A stretch of DNA of 64,000 nucleotides from Pseudomonas sp. NC02 (GTDB lineage Bacteria; Pseudomonadota; Gammaproteobacteria; Pseudomonadales; Pseudomonadaceae): positions 4,650,001 to 4,714,000 of the forward strand of contig NZ_CP025624.1 of the NCBI RefSeq assembly GCF_002874965.1, in the 5' to 3' direction. The notes under the pieces are model-generated. The model was given only the letters and a program-made list of their open reading frames with translations. It was not told the DNA's origin and made no database searches. Shown here one piece after another: positions 56,801-63,100 of the stretch; the first letter of the stretch is position 1, and every line of letters begins with the position of its first letter. The translations under genes and the position numbers were made by a program.

Positions 56801-57158
56801 CCTGCACTTGCTGCACCACTTGCTCGCCGTGCACCACGAAGGTGGTACGCAGGCTCTCATGGCGCGCGACCAGCGCACTGAAACTCTGTTGCAGCGCCGC
56901 AATGTCCAATGGACCGCGCAAGCGCAGGGCCGTAGGCATGTGATAAGCCGCGCTTTCCGGGTCCAGCTGCCACAAGAACCATTGACGCTCCTGGGCAAAG
57001 GACAATGACAACGTGTCGAACTCGGCACTGACAGGCGGAATCGGCAGGTTCGCCGGGGAAACGTCCTCTTCGAGCATTTTCTGCAGGTAAAGACGGCGTT
57101 TTTCCAGCGGCAGCGTTATGAAGCGCCTGGCAATACGTTGTGCGACAGCGGTGTCCAT
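44829..57158 (-). CDS. Pyoverdine NRPS, three modules (PvdI/J/D-type), ends in an epimerase
   Basis: 4,109 residues, domain order C-A-T, C-A-T-E, C-A-T-E. Approximate landmarks: C His motifs (HHIVSDGWS and kin) near 177, 1234 and 2753; A-domain YTSGSTG cores near 653, 1712 and 3218; carrier-protein Ser in GGHSL or GGDSI near 1050, 2108 and 3611; E motifs HHLVMDGVSW near 2285 and HHLVIDTVSW near 3800. The start is the ATG at 57158, with AGGAGG four bases before it; its A is shared with the stop of the preceding NRPS gene (TGATG). No thioesterase follows the last E domain. In P. aeruginosa the corresponding slot next to fpvA is pvdD, which ends in a thioesterase. Pocket residues suggest Gly, D-Ser, then a probable hydroxyornithine. 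Confidence 0.93.
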   Translation of the reverse strand: MDTAVAQRIARRFITLPLEKRRLYLQKMLEEDVSPANLPIPPVSAEFDTLSLSFAQERQWFLWQLDPESAAYHMPTALRLRGPLDIAALQQSFSALVARHESLRTTFVVHGEQVVQQVQEAAPVSLQVQPLAQVPDAAQLRHLIEDETRRLFDLQQGPLLRTCLLQLGADDHVLIVTLHHIVSDGWSMRVMVEELVKGYAAFSRGLSLELPALPIQYSDYAIWQRHWMEAGERERQLQYWTAQLGGEQPVLELPTDVARPAVMSYRGARLELDIDAALACDLKQMAQREGVSLFMILLASYQALLHRYSGQNDIRVGVPTANRNRVETEGLIGFFVNTQVLKSEVDSQGSFSALLQQVKQTALDAQAHQDLPFEQLVEALQPQRNLSHSPLFQVMFNHQTQGPAGEGPAGELKVEGLRWDTHSAQFDLTLETMERPDGLSAALIYATDLFGADTVARMAGHWQNLLQAIIANPAQSIGELPLLDAEQRQAQLDNCVRTSVATPQAGYVHRLFEAQVARSPEAQALVINGQRLSYGQLNTRANQLAVELQRHGVGAGVLVGIAVERSPHMLIGLLAILKAGGAYLPLDPAFPQDRLAYMIEDSGIDLLLTQHSLLSQIPVPDTVTTLVLDQPGNWLDGHAGDDLPTRLDPEHLAYVIYTSGSTGQPKGVMVRHGALTNFVASMARVPGMTAQDRALSLTTFSFDIFGLEIYVPLMVGACIVLTGQEVAQDPYAVLALIDAEQVNVVQATPSTWRMLLDNEQAHVLQGCTCLCGGEALPQELAVRMLGLGGEVWNLYGPTETTVWSALHRLRPQAAQPWLGGPIDNTSLYIVGADLMPVPYGVAGELLIGGDGLARGYFQRPGLTAERFVPHPFSSTGERLYRTGDLARQRPDGILEYLGRIDHQVKIRGFRIELGEIEARLLEQDAVREAAVLAQDAPGGQALVAYVVPAAEWQGLDADGQGRLRDSLNARLKANLPDYMVPAHMVLLPRFPLTPNGKLDRRQLPKPDASQWQKTYVAAQTPVQQAVAAIWAEVLNVPRVGLSDNFFELGGHSLLATQMVSRIRQQLQVQVPLRLLFAHNTLQAFVEAMAPASLTPEQAIPRVARDQPLALSYAQQRQWFLWQLEPTSSAYHIPAALRLRGHLDLAALQQCFDALVARHESLRTRFVLENERPVQRVDAPAPVAIALESAAAGLDDPGLRGLIETETRQLFDLQRGPLLRVKLLQLGAEDHVLILTQHHIVSDAWSMRVMIDELMQLYRGFSQGQPAALAALPIQYADYAQWQRQWLAAGEQQRQLSYWTEQLGGEQPVLELPTDHPRPVQQSYRGARLPITLEPSLAESLKRLAQQQNTTLFMLLLAGFQTLLHRYSGQQDIRVGVPIANRNRLETEGMLGFFVNTQVLRADIEGPLRFDQLLHQVKQRVLGAQAHQDLPFEQLVELLAPARNLSHTPLFQAMFNHASDARREAIELPGLSLEQLTWDSGSVQFDLSLDTFEYSEGISAALSYASDLFEPATVARLGEHWLNLLRAIVANPTQRIAELPMLDAVQRRMMVEDWNRTFAHYPNNQPVHHLIEAQVERAPHAVALVFEGQSLTYAQLNARANRLAHALIARGVGPDVLVGIALHRSLEMVVGLLAILKAGGAYVPLDPEYPPERLSYMIDDSGIEWLLTQQALVATLPLPERVRTLILDGDDAWLAGEAQGNPESRAVAQNLAYVIYTSGSTGKPKGAGNSHGALTNRLCWMQQAYGLHADDRVLQKTPFSFDVSVWEFFWPLMTGVRLVVASPGDHRDPQKLVQLIEREGITTLHFVPSMLQAFVLDANVSRCTSLTRIVCSGEALPIDAQQQVFAKLPGAGLFNLYGPTEAAIDVTHWTCRDEGRDAVPIGEPIANLMTYILDAELNPVPCGVNGELYLSGQGLARGYHRRPELTAERFVASPFVAGERLYRTGDLARYRVDGVIDYIGRIDHQVKIRGFRIELGEIEARLLEHGAVREAVVVAQDSRNGKALSGYVVTQPGAASDWPALREALTAHLRQTLPEHMVPTHLTPLAKMPLSPNGKLDRKALPVPDMAEVQQDFVAPANAVESALVEIWQAVLGVARVGTADNFFALGGDSINSIQVVSRARQQGIGLAPKDLFLHQNIQALARAASADQAATIDQGPVSGNSHLVPMQHWFFANDMAHRDHWNQSLMLTPREPLDGACLQQALEHVVAHHDALRLRFVQSGDGTWQASHEAVGAQPVGLWQRQAENADEIIAIANQAQRSLDLQHGPLLRCSLIAVQDGSSRLHLAIHHLVMDGVSWRVLLEDLQTAYRQLAVNQPVVLPPKSTAFKAWAEQLQGYAHSEGLARELSYWTGQQAHALPELPRARPEGSQASVHGHSVNTRLDTEQTRRLLKQAPSAYRTQVNDLLLSALAQVICQWTAQPACLVQLEGHGREELFGDVDLSRTLGWFTSLFPVVLTPSVHAADTIKGIKEQLRAVPNKGLGYGVLRYLGAEDVRSRLAKLAQARITFNYLGQFDQSFDEQALFAPSEEGSGAGHADDVALGNWLTIDGRVYNGQLSLDWTFSRDVFDEATVQQLADAYGVALQALIEHCCGEEHQGLTPSDFPLARLTQAHLDGLPVPVAQVQDVYALSPMQEGMLFHTLADDSSGLYINQISLPVHGLDTERFAAAWQSVIEREDILRTSFHWQDGLSAPVQIVHRQAELPLLIEDWRGQDISEQAISARATADYLQGFDLARAPLQRVLLLRLEDDRYQMIWTCHHILMDGWSSSRLFGEVMQFYAQGHVPTRNGRYREFIEWLQRQDQRALEGFWRSRLATLEQATSLNQAMFPRHVEDLPGHQALYSRWDAVQTARLQQACRALQITPNTLIQGAWLLLLQRFTGQNTVVFGATVAGRPAGLANADNILGLFINTLPVIQTLEPAQPLDQWLQALQACNMDIREYAHAPLADIQRWSGLGGQGLFDSIIVFENYPIDERLGEQQDTGLSFGESRNHDVTNFAMDLAVNLGEQLSIEYLFLRNAFSVEAVEQIRRCMEDTLEAMIVTPTARLGNLQRLGAEQWRAFEQWSAAPNASYHAQLLPELIARHADSRGEATALVCGGDSLSYGELERRANGLAHRLIELGAGPEVVVGVALERSVEMIVALLAVMKSGAAYVPLDIDYPPERLAFMMQDSAMALLLTHSQVQARLPAVEGLAQLAIDTFDRAGYSDTPPASSLLGANLAYLIYTSGSTGRPKGVAVAHGPMSMHCQAIAGLYDMDERTRELHFMSFAFDGAHERWLSTLLSGGTLVIRDASLWTPEQTFDALHQHGITIACFPPAYLKQLAEYAAHSQQEPPAVRVYCFGGDAVPDQTFEQVKAALRPQFFTNGYGPTETVVTPMLWKVPVDTRCEAAYAPIGRAVGERALYVLDEDLNPLPPGIAGELYIGGQGIARGYYRRPDLSAERFVPDPFGSPGDRLYRSGDLVRQRVDGVLDYVGRIDHQIKVRGFRIELGEIEASLRQLDDVSDALVIARDSASGKQLIGYVVTPDGMAIGDRLKADLRAQLPDYMVPTQVICMAALPVTPNGKLDRQALPEPEFKGGEYVPGRTRDEQLLAQVWADVLQVERVGITDNFFELGGDSILSLQVVSRVRNHPELKMDLKLRDLMRGQTIEAIFEQRSSTVATLIEDVSQVAAEGQFNLIPIQQWLFDQRMSEPHHYNQALMLRARQALNLPALELALRCMLKQHDALRLRFREVGARYYQHYQPLEDMQAQWATEPLLWQHTVADEAELELYAEQVQRSLDLQDGPVWRTAHVTLGDGQVRVLMVIHHLVIDTVSWRLLLQDLQVAYEAYRNGQAPALPIRTSSYRAWAEGLQAYAANYPAQEQAWWLEQIDQPGSELPCDNPRGKNQVQYQSVALMGLSQEHTQQLLKQVPAVYQTQINDVLLAALSRVLCRWSGQPSVLIQLEGHGREDLVKDIDLSRSLGWFTSMFPVRLAPGAGADIGSSVRAVQRQLAAVPNKGLGYGILRHMSGVSMADTLRLAPQARVTFNYLGQFDQSFDDKAMLVPAQESYGSCYSPQAALGNWLEVVGQVYDGRLAMRCIFSTRRYRAETVEQLMREYQAELEALIEHCVAQAA
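44832..49329 (-). other. NRPS module: C-A-T-E, probable hydroxyornithine derivative
   Basis: Boundaries are approximate. Pocket residues from FDGAHERW, TIACFPPAY, YCFGGDA and GYGPTETVVT read D-G-E-C-C-G-G-V-T-K. The FDGAHERW and YCFGGDA segments are those I associate with hydroxyornithine modules of pyoverdine synthetases; lysine or ornithine cannot be excluded. The module ends the protein with an epimerase whose HHxxxDxxSW motif is intact, so a D residue is expected at the end of this chain. Confidence 0.6.
49330..53899 (-). other. NRPS module: C-A-T-E, predicted D-serine
   Basis: Boundaries are approximate. Pocket residues from FDVSVWEFF, TTLHFVPS, VCSGEA and LYGPTEAAID give D-V-W-H-V-S-L-I-D-K, the serine code with one conservative change. 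The epimerase keeps HHxxxDGVSW, so serine should be released to the next module as D-Ser. The following C domain (YALSPMQEGMLFH) is of the D-accepting type, which agrees. Confidence 0.82.
53900..57155 (-). other. NRPS module: C-A-T, predicted glycine
   Basis: Boundaries are approximate. The pocket read from FDIFGL, VNVVQATP, LCGGEA and LYGPTETTVW is D-I-L-Q-L-G-L-V-W-K, the standard glycine code to within one conservative change. The condensation domain (SFAQERQWFLWQL) is of the type that accepts an L residue, matching the previous module, which has no epimerase. Confidence 0.8.
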
Positions 57159-60100
57159 CAAACCTCCTCGAATTCATCAAGCAGCGCTTCAAGCTTGCTC
57201 AATTTTGACGTGCTCATTGACGTGCCGGTCTGCTCCAGTTGCGCGACAAACGCACCGAGGACCGGAAATTGGAATATCAATTGGGGCGTTAACTTCATGC
57301 CCAGTTCGAGCTGCAGGCGCGACACCACATTCACCACCAGCAGCGAATGCCCGCCCAGCTCGAAGAAATCATCCGCCAGACCGACCTGCTCAACGTTGAG
57401 CACGCCTTGCCAGATGGCCGCGACCTTGCATTCCAGATCGCTTTGCGGCGCCAGGTAAGCCGAATGCAGCGCGCGGGTATCCGGTGCGGGCAGTGCCTTG
57501 CGGTCGAGTTTGCCGTTGGGTGTAAGCGGCAGTTGATCGAGGAAGACCAGATGGGTGGGCACCATGAAGTCCGGCATCTGTTGTGCCAGCCGCGCCTTGA
57601 GCTGTTCACTCAAGCGCGCCTCGGCCGCCCTATCCAGGCTGCTGTCCTGGCTGACAAGCCAACCCACCAGGCTCGTGCCGGTCGCCGTTTCCCGAGCCAG
57701 CACTACCGCGTCTCGTACTTCAGGTTGAGCGTGGAGGCGGGCTTCGATTTCACCCAGCTCAATGCGCAGGCCACGGATTTTCACCTGATGGTCAATCCGG
57801 CCGATGTATTCGATTACGCCATTTTCGGCGTGGCGCACCAGGTCGCCGGTGCGATACAGACGTGCGGCGGCCGACTCGCCAAACGGATCGGGAACGAAGC
57901 GCTCGGCGGTCAGCCCTGGACGCTGGTGATAACCACGGGCCAGGGATTCACCACCGATGTACAACTCGCCAATCGCCCCCACGGCGCAAGGCTGCAAGGC
58001 GCCGTCCAGCACATAGGTGCGTACGTTGTTGATCGGACGACCGATGGCGATGATTCGCCCGTCGTCTTCGACAGTGGCCGCCACGGCATGGCTGCTGGTA
58101 TCAATCGTGGCCTCCGTGGGGCCATAAAGATTGCGCAACTCGCCATCGAAGAGGCCCAGGACCTGGCGGGAAAGGTGCGCACTCAGCGCTTCACCGCCGC
58201 ACAGCAGCAGGCGCAAGGAGGCCAGGTGTTCACGGGTCGCCAGCGGCAACAGCGCCTGCAGCAACGATGGCGCCATTTGCAGCACACTGATCCCCCAACG
58301 CTCCACCTCGACCCACAAGGTGGTCAAGTCCAGGTTCAATTGCGGCGCGGCCAATACCAGTTGCGCGCCGCTCATCAGTGGCAACCAGAACTCCCACACC
58401 GAGGCGTCGAAACTGATGGCGGTCTTCTGCAGGACACGGTCACTGTGATCCAGCTTCAGGCAACCCTGCATCCATTCCATATGGTTGCTCAGGGCGCCAT
58501 GGCGAATCGTCACGCCTTTGGGTTTCCCGGTGGAACCGGAGGTATAGATCACATAGGCGAGGTTCTGGCTGTCGACGGTTACCGAAGGCTCATGCTCGCC
58601 GTAGCCATCGAACCGCTCGGGCAGTGCGTCCAGCAGCAGGCAGTCCACGGCCACGTCGGCGAAGTACGGCTGTATGCTGGTTTCGGTCAACAGCAAGGCA
58701 ATGCCGCTGTCCTCGACCATGTACATCAAGCGATCCTGTGGATAAGCGGGGTCCAGCGGTACATAGGCACCACCGGCCTTGAGGATCGCCAGTAGCCCGA
58801 CGACCATCTGCACGCAGCGCGGCATGCACAGTCCCACCAACACGTCCGGGCCTACACCCCGCTCGATCAACGCATGAGCCAGGCGATTGGCGCGCAGGTT
58901 GAGCTGGGCATAGGTCAGCGACGCTTGATCGGCCAACAGGGCCGGCGCATCAGGCGTGCGTCGAGCCTGGGACTCGAACCATTGATGAACGTGGCGTGGG
59001 TCGGTGGCCGGCACTGCCGTGGCATTCCAGTCGCGCAACAGCACGGCGCGCGTCGCCGCGCCAACCAGGTCGATATCGCCCAGGCTACGGTCGGCGGCCA
59101 GGCTCACCATCTGTGCGAGCACGTGCTCCACCTGCTCAGCCAGGCGCTGGATTGTATGTGTATGGAACGCAGCATGGGCATAAGTGAAGTGCAGGCTCAG
59201 GGTCTCATTGAGATTAACGGCCAGGGTCAACGGGAAATTAGTCTGTTCCTGATTACCCACCGTGCCGAAGCTCAGGCCTGACGGTGCCTGCGCTTGCAGG
59301 GCCTCGGCCAGCGGGTAGTTTTCGAACACCAGCAGCGTGTCGAACAGGCCTTCACCGCCCTGCCCGGCCCAGCGCTGAATCTCGAACAGCGGCGTGTGTT
59401 CATGCTCGCGCAACGCAACGTTGCGGGCCTGAAGCTGTTGCAGCAGGCTGGTGACCGATTGTTCCGGCCGGGGGCTGGCAATCACCGGCAAGGTATTGAT
59501 GAACAGGCCTATCTGCTGTTCGACGCCTTTGAGTTCGCCGGGGCGTCCGGACACCGTGGCGCCGAAGGCCACCGTGTCATGCCCGGTGTAATGTTGCAGG
59601 AGCAGCAACCAGGCCGCCTGGACCACGGTATTGAGGGTGACCTTTTGCTGGCGGGCGAATTCGCCCAGGCGTTGGGTCTGCTGTTGGGACAGTGAGTGAT
59701 ACAGGCTGGCATGGCTGGTCTCGACAGCCGGCTGCGGCGCGGCGAAACGGTTTTCGGCGAGGCGCGTCGGCGCGTCGAGCGCGTGCAGTTGCGCACGCCA
59801 GAACGTTTCACTGGCCTTGGCATCACGCCCTTGCAGCCAGGCGATGTAGTCACGATAGCGGCCGGCCGGGCGCGGCAGCACCTGGCCATCGTAACGTTGC
59901 AACACCTCGCCCAGCAGCTGCGAGTTGCTCCAGCCGTCCATCAGAATGTGGTGATGGGTATAAATCAGGTGATAACGCTGTTCAGCGGTCTTGACCAGCA
60001 CCAGCCGCAGCAGCGGCGCGAGGGCGAGGTCGAAACCCTGGTCGCGCTCGCTGGACGCCAACTCGACGAGGGCCTGCGGGGCATCCGTGCGTGTGCTCCA

Positions 60101-63100
60101 ATCCAGCGCGGTGAAGGGTACGCGCACCTGTTTATGCACCACCTGCACCGGTTGCTCGCTGCCTTCCCAGATGAAACTGCTGCGCAAAATGTCATGGGCG
60201 TCGACCGCCGCCTGCCAGGCAGCCTCGAAACGCTGTGGGTCGAGACCGTCGATGTCCAGGCACATCTGATTGATGTACTGACCGCTGCCGTGTTCGTACA
60301 AGCTGTGGAACAGCATGCCCTGCTGCATCGGCGCCAGCGGGTAGATGTCATCCACCGAACGGGCGGCGAGGCCCAGGTTATCGAGCTGCGGTTGGGTAAA
60401 GCTGGCCAGCGGGAAGTCGGAAGGCGTCATGCCATGGTTTGCAGGGTCGCAGCAATGACCGATCAACAGAGCCAGTTCCACGGCATAATCGTCGGCCAGT
60501 TGCTGGATGGTGGCCTGCTCGAACTGTTGGTGGCTGAACGTCCAGCCCAGGCTCAGTGCGCCATCAAATACCCGCCCGTTGAGGCTCAGCCAATTGCCCA
60601 GGGGCGCCATCGCGCATTGCTCTTCACCGGCGCTTTCGCTGGCCGGGCTGAACAACGCGCCCTGTTCCTTATCGAAGCTGGCGTCGAACTGCCCCAGGTA
60701 GTTGAAGGTAATGCGCGGCACCGGCAGCGCTTGCAAGGCTGACCGGCTGGCCTCGTCACCGAGGAAGCGCAGCGCGCCGAAACCCACCCCCTTGTCCGGG
60801 ATCGATCGCAACCCTTGCTTGATCGACTTGATCGAGTCCCCGAGTGCCGCCGCCGGCGACAACTGGACCGGGAACATACTGGTGAACCACCCCACGGTGC
60901 GCGTCAGGTCGATGTTGGCAAACAACTCTTCGCGACCATGGCCTTCAAGCTGGATCAAGGTACTTGCATGCCCGGTCCAACGGCAGACCACCCGCGCCAG
61001 GGCGGTCAGCAACAGGTCGTTGACCTGAGTGCGATAGGCGGCTGGCGCTTCCTGCAGCAGTTGCCGCGTCAGGTGTTTGTCCAGACGCGTATGAACAGTG
61101 ATGGCCTGGCCGTTCTGTGGGCTCGCCTCGGGGTTGAGGCACGGCAGGTCAGCCGGCGCACCTTGCAGCTGCGCCTGCCAGTAGGCCAACTGTTGCTGCA
61201 ATTGCGCGCTGCGTGCATGCGCTTGCAACTGTTCGGCAAACGCCTTGACCGAGCTGGTCTTGGCCGGCAATTGCAAGGCTTGCCCGGCGAGCAATTGGTT
61301 GTAGGCCGTTTGCAGGTCGTCGAACAGAATCCGCCACGACACACCGTCCACCGCCAGGTGATGGATCACCAGCAACAGCCGCTGGGTGCCATCGTCCAGG
61401 GTCGCCAACACGGCGCGCAGCAAGGGTCCGGTTTGCAGGTTCAGGCTGCGCTGGGCTTGATTGGCCAGCACTTCCAGCGCGCCAGCATCGGCCACCGGGC
61501 GCACCCATAACAGATCATTGCGCATCGATGCATCGCGATGGCTGGCACTCCAGCCTTCGGCGCTTTCGTTGAATATCACCCGCAACGCATCGTGATGCAG
61601 CACCAGCGCCTGCAATGCTTGCTCCACCAGCGCCGCTTGCAGCGCACGGGCCGGTTGCAGCAGCACCGACTGGTTGTAGTGGTGACGCTGCGGGATGGCG
61701 TCGGCAAAGTAAGCCTGTTGAATCGGCAGCAGCAACGCCGGGCCCTGCACCGCAGCTTGATCGATTACCTGCAGCTGGTCACCGGTCTGCGCGACAGTCG
61801 CCAATGCCTGCACCGTCTGGTGCTGGAACAGGTCTTTTGGACTAAAGCGGATGCCGGACTGCCGGGCGCGGCTGACCACTTGAATCGAGATAATCGAGTC
61901 GCCACCCAGTTCGAAGAAGTTGTCGGTGAGACCAACCCGCTCCAGTTTCAGCACGTCTTGCCACACGGTTGCGATTTGCTGTTCCAGCGCGCTTTGCGGC
62001 GCCACGTACTCGTGCTGTACCTGGCTTGCGTCCGGCTGCGGCAGGGCCCTGCGGTCGAGCTTGCCGTTGGCGGTCAGCGGCCATTCATTCAGGAACAGCA
62101 GGTGCGTCGGTACCATGTAGTCCGGCAGGTCCGCCTTCAACTGCGCCTTGAGGGCGCCTGCATCCTCGGCACCTTGCGCCGGGATCACGTAAGCCACCAA
62201 TTGCTGGCCGTTCAGCCCCTCCTGGGCCAAGACCACGGCTTCGCGCACCGCCGCCAGGGCGTTCAGGCGCGCTTCAATTTCACCCAGTTCGATACGGAAG
62301 CCACGGATTTTCACCTGATGGTCAATCCGGCCGATGTACTCGATCACCCCGTCGCTGCGGTATTGCGCCAGGTCACCGGTGCGGTACAACCGTGCACCGC
62401 TTTCGCCGAACGGGTCGGGAATAAAACGCAGTGCCGTCAGGTCGCCACGCTTCAGGTAGCCCCGGGCCAGGCCGGCGCGGCCAACATACAGCTCACCGAT
62501 GCAGCCTTTGGCCACCGGGTTCAGTTCACCGTCGAGCAGGTACCACGACAGGTCGGCAATCGGCTCGCCAATCGGACTGCTGGCGTCCAGCTCGAGATCA
62601 GCCACCGACAGCGGACGGTAGGTGACGTGCACCGTGGTTTCGGTGATGCCGTACATGTTGATCAGCTGTGGCGCGCTGTCGCCAAACCGTTCGAACCATG
62701 GGCGCAGGCTCTTGACGTCCAGCGCCTCGCCGCCGAATACCACGTAGCGCAGGGCATTGGCCCGGGAGTCGGTACAAGCCACGTGCATCAACTGCTTGAA
62801 CGCCGACGGCGTCTGGTTGAGCACCGTGACGCCCGCGTCGCACAACAGGTCGAGGAATTCCTGGGGCGAGCGGCTGACGTCGTACGGCACGATCAGCAGT
62901 TCGCCACCGTGCAGCAGTGCGCCGAAAATTTCCCAGACCGAGAAGTCGAAAGCATAGGAATGAAACAGGCTCCAGACGTCCTGCGGGCCGAAACCGAACC
63001 ACGGTTCAGTGGCCGCGAACAGACGCAGGATATTGTGGTGCGCAAGCAAGGTGCCTTTGGGGTTGCCGGTGGAACCGGAGGTGTAGATCACGTAGGCGAG

